DNA of 14,132 nt from an uncultured Clostridia bacterium (GTDB lineage Bacteria > Bacillota > Clostridia > TANB77 > CAG-508): positions 1 through 14,132 of the forward strand of contig CAKOVP010000033.1 of NCBI GenBank assembly GCA_934122035.1, given 5' to 3'. The notes below the pieces were generated by a model. It saw only the letters and a list, made by a program, of their open reading frames with translations, had not been told where the DNA came from and did not search any database. Position numbers and translations under genes: made by a program. Shown in pieces: positions 5,393-11,581 of the stretch (the first letter of the stretch is position 1; every line of letters starts with the position of its first letter).

Positions 5393-6715
5393 TTATTCTA
5401 AGAATCCTTTGTAATGTCTTGTTACAAGTTGAGATTCTAATTGTTGTATTGTCTCTAATGCAACACCTACTACGATTAGTATTGATGTTCCACCAAAAGC
5501 TATATTTAAGCTTGTAAATCTTGCAAGCATTGGTATTATTGCAATTACAGATAGGAATAAACCACCTACTAAAGTTAATTTAGATATTACAGATGATAAA
5601 TAATCTGTTGTTGGTTTTCCTGCTCTTATACCTGGTATAAATCCACCGTTTCTCTTAATGTTTCCTGATATTTCTGCAGGATTGAACATTGCATATGTGT
5701 AGAAATATGTAAATCCAAGTATTAATAGTAAGTAAACTATAGCATTTGCAATTGTGTAACCAAGTCCTACACTTGAAGATGATGAAGCTATAGAGAATTT
5801 ATATACTCCAGCCCAGAATCCTGTTTGTGTAGCTATGTCTTTTGCAAATATTTGTATTATCATTGCAGGGAATGTTAAGAATGATGATGCAAATATTATT
5901 GGCATAACTCCAGCCATTGCAAGTTTTAATGGTATGTTTGTGTTTTGTGCACCAACCATTCTTCTTCCAACAACTTTTTTAGCATATTGTACTGGTACTC
6001 TTCTTTCAGCAAGTTGTATAAATACAACGCCTGTTACTAGAAGTAATGCTCCTACTACAACTGCTAGAGCTTTTATTAATCCAACTGTGCTAAATACACC
6101 ATTTTCAAGTATTAAGTTCCAAACTGCAGTAATTCCACTTGGTAATCCTGCAATTATACCAACAAATATTAGCATTGAAATTCCGTTTCCAATTCCTTTA
6201 TTTGTAATTTGTTCTCCAAGCCACATTAGTATAGCTGTTCCAGCCATTAAAGATACTACTGTTAGTAGTCCTCCAACAAAGCTTGTGTCTAGGAATATTC
6301 CAGATGATTTATATGAAAGATATATTCCTAATCCTTCTATTAATGCAAGTACAATAGTAAGCATTTTTGTATATTTGTTAACTCTTGTTCTTCCTTCTTC
6401 TCCACCTTCTTTTACAAGACGTTCTAGAGATGGAATTACCATTCCTAACAATTGAATTACTATTGATGCAGTAATATATGGAGTTATAGACATTGCAAAT
6501 ATAGAAAGTCTTGAGAAAGCTCCTCCTGATATTGTGTCTATAAGTCCTGTTACCCCGTTTGTAGCAGAACCCATTTGTTCTGCTAAAGTAAATGTATCTA
6601 CTCCAGGGATTGTTATATAACATCCTAATCTAAATATTACTATTAATAGTAATGTATATAACAATTTTTTTCTAACTTCAGGTGTTTTTAAAGCATTTTG
6701 TATTGTTTTAAACAA
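5393..6715 (-). CDS. secY: Preprotein translocase subunit SecY
   Basis: Channel-forming subunit of the SecYEG translocon in the cytoplasmic membrane. The 440 residues have about ten hydrophobic segments, starting at about 18-38. Family motifs are the plug/TM2 region GGAFSRLSIFAMSITPYIT at 64-82, LGEQITNKGIGNGIS at 166-180, QLAERRVPVQYAKKVVGRR at 234-252 and the ribosome/SecA-contacting loop PGIRAGKPTTDYL at 361-373. The start is TTG at 6713-6715, directly abutting the rplO stop codon TAG. The ribosome binding site GAGGTG lies inside the last codons of rplO, which indicates coupled translation. A terminator follows the stop, so the rplO-secY unit probably ends here. Confidence 0.99.
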   Translation of the reverse strand: MFKTIQNALKTPEVRKKLLYTLLLIVIFRLGCYITIPGVDTFTLAEQMGSATNGVTGLIDTISGGAFSRLSIFAMSITPYITASIVIQLLGMVIPSLERLVKEGGEEGRTRVNKYTKMLTIVLALIEGLGIYLSYKSSGIFLDTSFVGGLLTVVSLMAGTAILMWLGEQITNKGIGNGISMLIFVGIIAGLPSGITAVWNLILENGVFSTVGLIKALAVVVGALLLVTGVVFIQLAERRVPVQYAKKVVGRRMVGAQNTNIPLKLAMAGVMPIIFASSFLTFPAMIIQIFAKDIATQTGFWAGVYKFSIASSSSSVGLGYTIANAIVYLLLILGFTYFYTYAMFNPAEISGNIKRNGGFIPGIRAGKPTTDYLSSVISKLTLVGGLFLSVIAIIPMLARFTSLNIAFGGTSILIVVGVALETIQQLESQLVTRHYKGFLE

Positions 6716-7150
6716 CTATATCACCTCTGCCTTTCCACCTAAAGCTTCAATTTTCTCTTTGGCTGATTTAGTAAATCTTACAGCTGTTACATTAACTTTT
6801 TTGTCTAATGTACCTGTTCCAAGAACTACTATACCATCATTGATTTTTCCGATTATTCCCTCGTCTAATAAGCTTTGAGCTGTTACGTTTTCATTCTTTA
6901 CTTTTGATAACATTGTTAATGTTACTTCTGTGTAATTTCTTGCATGTATATTTGTGAATCCTCTTTTTGGTAATCTTCTATATAATGGTGTTTGACCACC
7001 TTCGAATCCACGTCTTACACCGCCGCCAGATCTTGCTTTTTGTCCTTTATGACCTCTTCCAGAAGTTTTTCCAAGACCAGATCCAACTCCACGTCCAACT
7101 CTTGTTGCTTTTCTATTTTTTTGTGCTGGTTTTAATTCATCTAATTTCAT
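6716..7150 (-). CDS. rplO: 50S ribosomal protein L15
   Basis: Late-assembling 50S protein that threads through 23S rRNA. The 144 residues have the typical N-terminal glycine/arginine tail (KATRVGRGVGSGLGKTSGRG at 14-33, then HKGQKARSGGGVRRGFEGGQ), PLYRRLPKRGFTN at 56-68 and a globular C-terminal part ending KEKIEALGGKAEVI. The ATG at 7150 follows AGGAGGTG, with a rather long spacing of about 10 nt. L30 (rpmD) would normally precede it, but rpsE is only 67 bp upstream and a strong promoter fills that gap. Its last codons double as the secY ribosome binding site. Confidence 0.99.
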   Translation of the reverse strand: MKLDELKPAQKNRKATRVGRGVGSGLGKTSGRGHKGQKARSGGGVRRGFEGGQTPLYRRLPKRGFTNIHARNYTEVTLTMLSKVKNENVTAQSLLDEGIIGKINDGIVVLGTGTLDKKVNVTAVRFTKSAKEKIEALGGKAEVI

Positions 7151-7186
7151 TATGTGACTACACCTCCTAATTTCTAGTTCAGTTTC

Positions 7187-7215
7187 ATTTTAACTAAATG
7201 TATATGTTTTGTCAA
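7187..7215 (-). promoter_or_regulatory. Sigma-A promoter for rplO-secY, in the place of rpmD
   Basis: On the minus strand TTGACA (7210-7215) and TAAAAT (7187-7192) lie 17 nt apart: a perfect -35 and a five-of-six -10. The -35 begins 2 nt after the rpsE stop codon TAG. Transcription would start near 7180 and give a short leader of about 30 nt that includes the rplO ribosome binding site. Confidence 0.82.
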
Positions 7216-7217
7216 CA

Positions 7218-7709
7218 CTACATTATTTCTTCTACTTTTTTGCCTCTCTTTTTAGCAACAGATTCAACTGTTTGCATATTCTTTAATCCTTCTAATGTTG
7301 CATAAACAACGTTTCTTGGATTGTTTGTTCCTATTATTTTTGTTCTTATATCTCTGTAACCTGCAAGTTCTAGAACTGGTCTAACACTTCCACCAGCTAT
7401 AATTCCAGTACCGGCTGCTGCTGGTTTTAACATTACACTTGCGCTTCCAAATTTACCAATCATTTCGTGTGGTATTGTTGTATTAACAATAGAAACTTCT
7501 ATTAAATTCTTTTTAGCATCTTCAATTGCTTTTTTTATTGCATCTGGAACTTCGGCTGCTTTTCCGTTTCCAACACCTACGTGTCCTGCTCCATCTCCAA
7601 CAACAACAACTGCACTAAATCTAAAGTTTCTTCCACCTTTAACAACTTTTGCAACTCTGTTTATGGCTACTACTTTTTCTTTTAATTCTGTAGAATTTTC
7701 TTCTTGCAC
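7218..7709 (-). CDS. rpsE: 30S ribosomal protein S5
   Basis: S5 contributes to translational accuracy and mRNA helicase activity at the 30S mRNA entrance. The 163 residues carry the N-terminal dsRNA-binding-like domain (VVKGGRNFRFSAVVVVGDG at 22-40, GHVGVGNGKAAEVPDAIKKA) and the C-terminal domain (AAAGTGIIAGGSVRPVLELA, near 98-117, and NPRNVVYATLEGL). The start is GTG at 7707-7709, supported by AAGGAGGG about 7 nt upstream; no ATG lies between that site and the conserved region. It follows rplR by 19 bp. Downstream, where rpmD is expected, only 67 bp separate it from rplO. Confidence 0.99.
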   Translation of the reverse strand: MQEENSTELKEKVVAINRVAKVVKGGRNFRFSAVVVVGDGAGHVGVGNGKAAEVPDAIKKAIEDAKKNLIEVSIVNTTIPHEMIGKFGSASVMLKPAAAGTGIIAGGSVRPVLELAGYRDIRTKIIGTNNPRNVVYATLEGLKNMQTVESVAKKRGKKVEEIM

Positions 7710-7728
7710 TATTTTTCCCTCCTTATTA

Positions 7729-8088
7729 TTAGAATTCTAAGCCTGCTTCTCTTGCAGCTTCTGCTAAGTCTTTTATAATTCCGTGATATAAGTATCCACT
7801 TCTGTCGAATACTATTGTTTTTATTTTCTTTTCTGATGCTCTTTTTGCAATTAAAGTTCCAACTTCTTTAGCAGCTTCTGAATTAGCATGCTTTGTTTTT
7901 ACTTCTTTATCTAAAGTAGAAGCTTGAACTAAAGTTACTCCGTTAACATCATCTATTATTTGTGCAAATAAATTTTTATTGCTTCTGTATACGCATAATC
8001 TTGGGCATTCTGGTGTTCCGCTGATTTTTGTACGTACACGTGCGTGTCTTCTTTGTCTTGTAGCTTTTCTATCTATTTTACCAATCAT
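7729..8088 (-). CDS. rplR: 50S ribosomal protein L18
   Basis: L18 binds 5S rRNA and, with L5, forms the central protuberance. The 119 residues begin MIGKIDRKATRQRRHARVRT, then GTPECPRLCVYRSNKNLFAQ at 24-43, and end VFDRSGYLYHGIIKDLAEAAREAGLEF, the conserved L18 C-terminus. The ATG at 8088 follows AAGGGAG. It is unusually isolated: 291 bp separate it from rplF, while rpsE follows after 19 bp. That gap has a hairpin directly before its ribosome binding site and a possible promoter, so rplR-rpsE may form a separately transcribed unit. Confidence 0.99.
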   Translation of the reverse strand: MIGKIDRKATRQRRHARVRTKISGTPECPRLCVYRSNKNLFAQIIDDVNGVTLVQASTLDKEVKTKHANSEAAKEVGTLIAKRASEKKIKTIVFDRSGYLYHGIIKDLAEAAREAGLEF

Positions 8089-8103
8089 TTCTTACTCCCT
8101 TCT

Positions 8104-8125
8104 AATTAATGTAACAGCATTAATT
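8104..8125 (-). other. 8-bp hairpin just upstream of the rplR ribosome binding site
   Basis: AATTAATG (8104-8111) pairs with CATTAATT (8118-8125) around a 6-nt loop. It ends immediately before the AGAAGGGAG ribosome binding site of rplR, so it would be at the 3' end of the leader. All but two pairs are A-U, so stability is modest. Confidence 0.45.
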
Positions 8126-8174
8126 TTATAAATTTCAAATACATATGAGCAATTGCTACTTATTCTTAAAAATA

Positions 8175-8203
8175 ATTATAAACAAGTATAACAAGGCAAC
8201 CAA
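8175..8203 (-). promoter_or_regulatory. Possible sigma-A promoter for rplR-rpsE
   Basis: A perfect -10 TATAAT (8175-8180) lies 17 nt from a weak -35 TTGGTT (8198-8203) on the minus strand. The -10 and spacing are ideal and the -35 matches only TTG. It sits about 90 nt before rplR inside an unusual gap, which raises its likelihood. Confidence 0.45.
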
Positions 8204-8295
8204 GCCAAAAATATTTGAGGCAAAAGGTTAGCACAAAGTTATTATCTTATCTATAAATTTTAACTATAAACTTCGTCTTGCATTGTTAAACTGCA

Positions 8296-8341
8296 TAAAA
8301 ATTTTTTCAATGTACCAAGCGTACTATTTCAAAAATTTTTA
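8296..8341 (-). terminator. Terminator-like A/T hairpin downstream of rplF
   Basis: An 11-bp outer helix pairs 8296-8306 with 8331-8341 (TAAAAATTTTT type), and an inner GTAC/GTAC helix (8312-8315 with 8321-8324) closes a 5-nt loop. The transcript ends the hairpin with UUUUUA. It lies about 40 nt past the rplF stop. Low GC makes efficient termination doubtful, and an attenuating or mRNA 3'-end role is equally possible. Confidence 0.35.
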
Positions 8342-8379
8342 TTTGTTTGCCTAGCAATACTCGTTTATATTTAAAATTT

Positions 8380-8919
8380 TTATTTTTTGCCGGCTTTACC
8401 TTCCTTACGTCTAATATGTTCAGTAGCATATTTGATTCCTTTTCCTCTATATACTTCTGGTGGACGTTTAGATCTTACAGCATTTGCAACTTCTCCAACT
8501 ATTTCTTTGTCTATTCCTCTAACAGTGATGTGGTTAGCATCTGGAACGTCAAATTCTACTCCCTCTGGTGCAACCATTTCTACTGGGTGAGAATATCCTA
8601 AGCTTAGTACAAGTTTGTTTCCTTGTTTTTGTGCTCTGTATCCAACACCGTTTATTTCTAGTTCAACTTTGAATTCGTTAACAACACCTTCAACCATATT
8701 ATGTATTAAAGCTCTTGTTGTTCCGTGTAAACTTTTATTTGTATTTGTGTCATCTGGTCTTGAAACTTTAATTTCTTTTCCATCTAATTCAACTTTTATG
8801 TTTGGATGGATGTCTCTTTCAAGACTTCCTTTAGGTCCTTTTACAGTAATGTGTTGTCCTTCTATTTTAACATCTACACCATCTGGTACTGCAACAGGCA
8901 TATTTCCTATTCTTGACAT
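8380..8919 (-). CDS. rplF: 50S ribosomal protein L6
   Basis: L6 lies near the factor-binding site and sarcin-ricin loop and is needed for late 50S assembly. Length 179 residues, typical. Two L6 repeats are visible: MSRIGNMPVAVPDGVDVKIE with GQHITVKGPKGSLERDIH at 21-38, and a C-terminal repeat with NHITVRGIDKEIVGEVANAV and RSKRPPEVYRGKGIKYATE. The ATG at 8919 follows an AGGAGG site. It is 27 bp after rpsH. Downstream the cluster is interrupted by 291 bp with a terminator-like hairpin, so rplF may be the last gene of the first unit. Confidence 0.99.
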   Translation of the reverse strand: MSRIGNMPVAVPDGVDVKIEGQHITVKGPKGSLERDIHPNIKVELDGKEIKVSRPDDTNTNKSLHGTTRALIHNMVEGVVNEFKVELEINGVGYRAQKQGNKLVLSLGYSHPVEMVAPEGVEFDVPDANHITVRGIDKEIVGEVANAVRSKRPPEVYRGKGIKYATEHIRRKEGKAGKK

Positions 8920-8946
8920 AGTTTGTTTCCTCCTTCTTTATAAATT

Positions 8947-9348
8947 CTACCATACATATGCTAGAACTTCTCCACCTAAGCCTGCTTCTCTTGCTTCTTT
9001 ATCTGTCATTATTCCCTTAGATGTTGAAATTAAAGCTATTCCTAATCCATTTAATACTTTTGGTAATTCGTCTTTAGAAGCATAAACTCTTAATCCTGGT
9101 TTACTAATTCTTTTTAATCCTTCTATAACTTTTTTACCTTTTTCTGTATATTTTAATGTAATTCTAATTACACCTTGGTTATTTTCTTCTTTTATCTCTT
9201 CAAAAGATTTTATATAACCTTCTTCAAATAATATTTTTGCTATAGCAAGTTTCATATTTGAAGCTGGTATGTCAACAGTTTTATGTTTTGAGCTGTTAGC
9301 ATTTCTAATTCTTGTTAGCATATCTGCTATTGGATCTGTTGTAACCAT
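8947..9348 (-). CDS. rpsH: 30S ribosomal protein S8
   Basis: S8 binds helix 21 of 16S rRNA in the central domain; in E. coli it is also the repressor of the spc operon. The 133 residues start TTDPIADMLTRIRNANSSKH near residue 3, contain IRITLKYT and KRISKPGLRVYASKDELPKV, and end with the S8 signature STSKGIMTDKEAREAGLGGEVLAYVW. The ATG at 9348 follows GGAGGG. It lies between rpsZ (58 bp) and rplF (27 bp). I do not see an S8-type operator in this window; the usual E. coli site is in rplE leader DNA. Confidence 0.99.
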   Translation of the reverse strand: MVTTDPIADMLTRIRNANSSKHKTVDIPASNMKLAIAKILFEEGYIKSFEEIKEENNQGVIRITLKYTEKGKKVIEGLKRISKPGLRVYASKDELPKVLNGLGIALISTSKGIMTDKEAREAGLGGEVLAYVW

Positions 9349-9406
9349 TTATATGTTCCCTCCTTTTCGTTTTTATGTAGTTTAACGCTTTATTGCAAGT
9401 TTATTT

Positions 9407-9592
9407 TTACCAACTTGCTTTCTTTATTCCTGGAATTTCGCCATTATGTGCTAATTTTCTGAAGCATTCACGGCAAACTCCATATTTTCTGATGTATGCG
9501 TGTGGTCTTCCACATAGCTTGCATCTGTTATATTCTCTTGTTGCATATTTTTGTGGTCTTGCTTGCTTAACTTTTAAAGATTTTTTAGCCAT
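9407..9592 (-). CDS. rpsZ: 30S ribosomal protein S14, type Z (zinc-binding)
   Basis: S14 is in the 30S head next to S3 and S10. The 61 residues match the short zinc form: MAKKSLKVKQARPQKYATRE, then NRCKLCGRPHAYIRKYGVCR and ECFRKLAHNGEIPGIKKASW. Cys24, Cys27, Cys40 and Cys43 form the C-x2-C-x12-C-x2-C zinc site. This type is standard in Bacillota, which may switch to a zinc-free paralogue when zinc is scarce; no paralogue is in this window. The ATG at 9592 follows AAAGGAG. It is in its usual place between rplE and rpsH. The symbol rpsN is also used. Confidence 0.99.
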   Translation of the reverse strand: MAKKSLKVKQARPQKYATREYNRCKLCGRPHAYIRKYGVCRECFRKLAHNGEIPGIKKASW

Positions 9593-9653
9593 CAGCTTTC
9601 TCCTTTCTTTAACTTAACCTTCTACTTACACATTATTAAAATTAACTTTAAAA

Positions 9654-10193
9654 TTAATTTTTGAATGGCATTCCTAATAGAGTTAGAAGCTCTTTTGCTT
9701 CTTCATCAGATTTAGCTGTAGTTACAAATATGATATCCATACCTCTTATTTTATCTACTTTTTCGTATTCTATTTCTGGGAAGATTAATTGTTCTTTTAT
9801 ACCCATTGAATAGTTTCCTCTACCATCAAATGAATTTGCTGGTATTCCTCTAAAATCTCTAACTCTTGGAAGAGCTACATTGAATAATTTGTTAGCAAAA
9901 TCATACATTTTATCTTTTCTTAATGTAACTTTACATCCAATTGGTACACCTGCTCTTAATTTGAATGCAGCTATAGCCTTTTTAGATTTTGTTATTATTG
10001 GTTTTTGTCCTGTTATTTGAGCTAAGTCGTTAACAGCGTTATCTAATTCTTTAGGATTTTCCTTTGTATCTCCTAAACCTATATTGATAACTATTTTTTC
10101 AAGCTTTGGAACTTCCATTACAGATTTGTAATTGAATTTTTTTATTAAAGCTGGTACTATTTCTTTTTCATATTGTTCTCTTAATATTTCCAT
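9654..10193 (-). CDS. rplE: 50S ribosomal protein L5
   Basis: L5 binds 5S rRNA, contacts P-site tRNA and bridges to S13. Length 179 residues, typical. Motifs are YEKEIVPALIKKFNYKSVME at 8-27, KIVINIGLGDTKENPK at 33-48, ITGQKPIITKSKKAIAAFKL at 60-79 followed by RAGVPIGCKVTLR, and the C-terminus RGMDIIFVTTAKSDEEAKEL with LLTLLGMPFKN. The ATG at 10193 follows AAGGAGG. It lies 26 bp after rplX and 61 bp before rpsZ. A short A/T inverted repeat begins at its stop codon but looks like composition noise. Confidence 0.99.
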   Translation of the reverse strand: MEILREQYEKEIVPALIKKFNYKSVMEVPKLEKIVINIGLGDTKENPKELDNAVNDLAQITGQKPIITKSKKAIAAFKLRAGVPIGCKVTLRKDKMYDFANKLFNVALPRVRDFRGIPANSFDGRGNYSMGIKEQLIFPEIEYEKVDKIRGMDIIFVTTAKSDEEAKELLTLLGMPFKN

Positions 10194-10219
10194 AAGTCTT
10201 TATAGACCTCCTTCCTTAA

Positions 10220-10528
10220 TTATTTTAATTTTGCATTACATTTTTTACATACACGTACTTTTTCGCCGTTTTCTACTACATATCCAACTCTTGCAGCTTT
10301 TCCGCATTTTGGACATACTAGAGCAACTTTGCTTGAATGTATTGCAACTTCTGAAGGAATTATTCCTCCTTCTTCACCTTGTTTTCTAGGTTTTACGCTC
10401 TTTTTTCTTATATTTATACCTTTTACAATTATTTTTTCTGTTTTTGGTATAACTTCAAGAACTTCTCCAGTTTTTCCTTTATCATTTCCAGATAAAACTT
10501 TAACTGTGTCTCCTTTTCTTATTTTCAT
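10220..10528 (-). CDS. rplX: 50S ribosomal protein L24
   Basis: L24 is an assembly initiator that binds the 5' end of 23S rRNA and sits near the tunnel exit. The 102 residues begin with a KOW motif, MKIRKGDTVKVLSGNDKGKT with GEVLEVIP, then IVKGINIRKKSVKP. The C-terminus has two CxxC pairs, Cys72-x2-Cys75 and Cys94-x2-Cys97 (CPKCGKAARVGY and CKKCNAK), a zinc-ribbon-like form common in Gram-positives. The ATG at 10528 is chosen because GAGGTG lies about 6-7 nt upstream. The frame extends 10 codons further to another ATG at 10558, but that would bury the binding site and adds residues not found in the family. It follows rplN by 48 bp. Confidence 0.98.
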   Translation of the reverse strand: MKIRKGDTVKVLSGNDKGKTGEVLEVIPKTEKIIVKGINIRKKSVKPRKQGEEGGIIPSEVAIHSSKVALVCPKCGKAARVGYVVENGEKVRVCKKCNAKLK

Positions 10529-10576
10529 TATTTTCACCTCACTAATGTTTTTATACATTGTCTTTAATTACAACTT

Positions 10577-10945
10577 TTATAGAACTTCTGGAGCAAGTGA
10601 AAGTATTTTCATATATTCTCCATCTCTTAATTCTCTTGCTACTGGTCCAAATATACGAGTTCCCTTTGGTGTTCCATCGTCTCTTATTATAACGGCTGCA
10701 TTCTCGTCAAATCTTAAATATGATCCGTCAGCTCTTCTTATTGGTTTCTTTGTTCTAACAACAACTGCTTTAACAACTTCACCTTTTTTTACAACGCCAC
10801 CTGGTGTTGCACTTTTAACAGAAGCAATTATTATATCTCCAACTTTAGCATATTTTCTATAAGAACCGCCTAAGCATCTAATACACATTATTTCTTTTGC
10901 ACCTGTATTATCAGCTACTTTTAATACTGTTTGTTGCTGTACCAT
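10577..10945 (-). CDS. rplN: 50S ribosomal protein L14
   Basis: Highly conserved 50S protein that forms an intersubunit bridge with 16S rRNA and binds the silencing factor RsfS. The 122 residues are the canonical length: VADNTGAKEIMCIRCLGGSY at 10-29, GDIIIASVKSATPGGVVKKG at 37-56, AVVVRTKKPIRRADGSYLRF and IFGPVARELRD near the end, finishing LSLAPEVL. The ATG at 10945 follows GGAGG. It lies 30 bp after rpsQ and 48 bp before rplX, the standard start of the spc gene block. No terminator or promoter is visible between rpsQ and rplN, so S10 and spc genes are probably co-transcribed here. Confidence 0.99.
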   Translation of the reverse strand: MVQQQTVLKVADNTGAKEIMCIRCLGGSYRKYAKVGDIIIASVKSATPGGVVKKGEVVKAVVVRTKKPIRRADGSYLRFDENAAVIIRDDGTPKGTRIFGPVARELRDGEYMKILSLAPEVL

Positions 10946-10975
10946 TAAATAGTACCTCCTTCTTATATTTCTTAA

Positions 10976-11239
10976 TTATTTGATTATTGCTTTTTCTATA
11001 ATTTCAACAACTCTCCATCTCTTGTCTTTTGATAGAGGTCTTGTTTCCATGACTTTAACTTTGTCTCCAATTTTACATTCATTGTTTTCGTCATGAGCTT
11101 TTAATTTATATGTCTTTTTCTTAATCTTACCATATGTTTTGTCCATTTCTCTCATTTCAACAGATACAACTACTGTTTTATCCATTTTGTCTGAAGAAAC
11201 AGTTCCTATCATAGTTTTACGAAGATTTCTTTCTTCCAT
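10976..11239 (-). CDS. rpsQ: 30S ribosomal protein S17
   Basis: S17 is an early-binding OB-fold protein of the 30S body. The 87 residues read MEERNLRKTMIGTVSSDKMD, then KTVVVSVEMREMDKTYGK, KKKTYKLKAHDENNECKIGD and KVKVMETRPLSKDKRWRVVE, matching S17 from end to end. The ATG at 11239 follows AAAGGAG. It lies 15 bp after rpmC and 30 bp before rplN, standard S10-operon order. Confidence 0.99.
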   Translation of the reverse strand: MEERNLRKTMIGTVSSDKMDKTVVVSVEMREMDKTYGKIKKKTYKLKAHDENNECKIGDKVKVMETRPLSKDKRWRVVEIIEKAIIK

Positions 11240-11254
11240 AATAAGCTCCTTTCA

Positions 11255-11581
11255 TTATTCAGCTACTTTTTTTGTTGTTTTCTTTGTAGCTGTTTTCTTT
11301 TCTGCTACTTTCTTTTCAGATGCAGCTTTTTTTGTTGTAGAAGCTTTTTTAGCCTCTTTTACTTCTTTTGCAGGTTCTTCAACCTTTTCTCCTGCACACT
11401 CTCTTTGAGTTAATACAGTTTTTATTCTTGCAATGTCTTTCTTAACTTCTTTTATTTTCATAGGATTATCAAGTCCATTTGTAGCTAAGCTGAATCTTAG
11501 TTTAAATAATTCTGATTTTAATTCTCCTAATTCTTTTTCTAAGTCTGGTGAAGACATTTCTTTAATCTTATTTATCTTCAT
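11255..11581 (-). CDS. rpmC: 50S ribosomal protein L29 with a Lys/Ala-rich C-terminal tail
   Basis: L29 sits with L23 at the peptide exit tunnel, the docking area for SRP and trigger factor. Residues 1-62 are a normal L29: two helices, MKINKIKEMSSPDLEKELGE with LKSELFKLRFSLATNGLDNP and KKDIARIKTVLTQRE. After that the protein continues for about 46 residues rich in Lys, Ala, Glu and Thr (EEPAKEVKEAKKASTTKKAA, then KKTATKKTTKKVAE), giving 108 residues against the usual 60-72. The tail resembles histone-H1-like low-complexity tails and is probably disordered. It remains in frame with a clean stop and the gene overlaps rplP by 14 bp, so it looks genuine and translationally coupled. Confidence 0.97.
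   Translation of the reverse strand: MKINKIKEMSSPDLEKELGELKSELFKLRFSLATNGLDNPMKIKEVKKDIARIKTVLTQRECAGEKVEEPAKEVKEAKKASTTKKAASEKKVAEKKTATKKTTKKVAE

Larger units (their letters stand above)
8089..8379 (-). promoter_or_regulatory. Long rplF-rplR intergenic region
   Basis: No coding sequence is seen in this 291-bp stretch on either strand, whereas rplF and rplR are usually almost adjacent. It holds, in transcription order, a terminator-like A/T hairpin (8296-8341), a weak helix pairing 8233-8240 with 8269-8276, a possible promoter (8175-8203), a 10-bp palindrome AGCAATTGCT (8148-8157) and an 8-bp hairpin (8104-8125) before the rplR ribosome binding site. No transposon-like terminal repeats or target duplication were seen. 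Confidence 0.55.

Noticed and set aside
5835..6455. A 206-codon open frame on the plus strand opposite secY, and many similar plus-strand frames (for example 8615-9085 and 10329-10862).
   Set aside because: They are antisense to clear essential genes, give low-complexity Ser/Phe/Leu/Thr-rich translations, lack ribosome binding sites and resemble no protein family. They arise because AT-rich minus-strand codons leave few stops on the opposite strand.
8089..8379. Insertion sequence, MITE or displaced rpmD in the rplF-rplR gap.
   Set aside because: No terminal inverted repeats with target duplication, no transposase fragment and no L30-like frame were found on either strand.
9240..9300. TTGACA string within rpsH read on the minus strand.
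   Set aside because: No -10 box at suitable spacing; it is ordinary coding sequence (VDIPAS).
9637..9659. 8-bp A/T inverted repeat at the rplE stop codon.
   Set aside because: Only A-T pairs with a long loop and no U-run specific to it; not distinguishable from background.
10529..10558. Longer rplX start at 10558.
   Set aside because: GAGGTG lies just upstream of the ATG at 10528 and the L24 family begins MKIRKGD.
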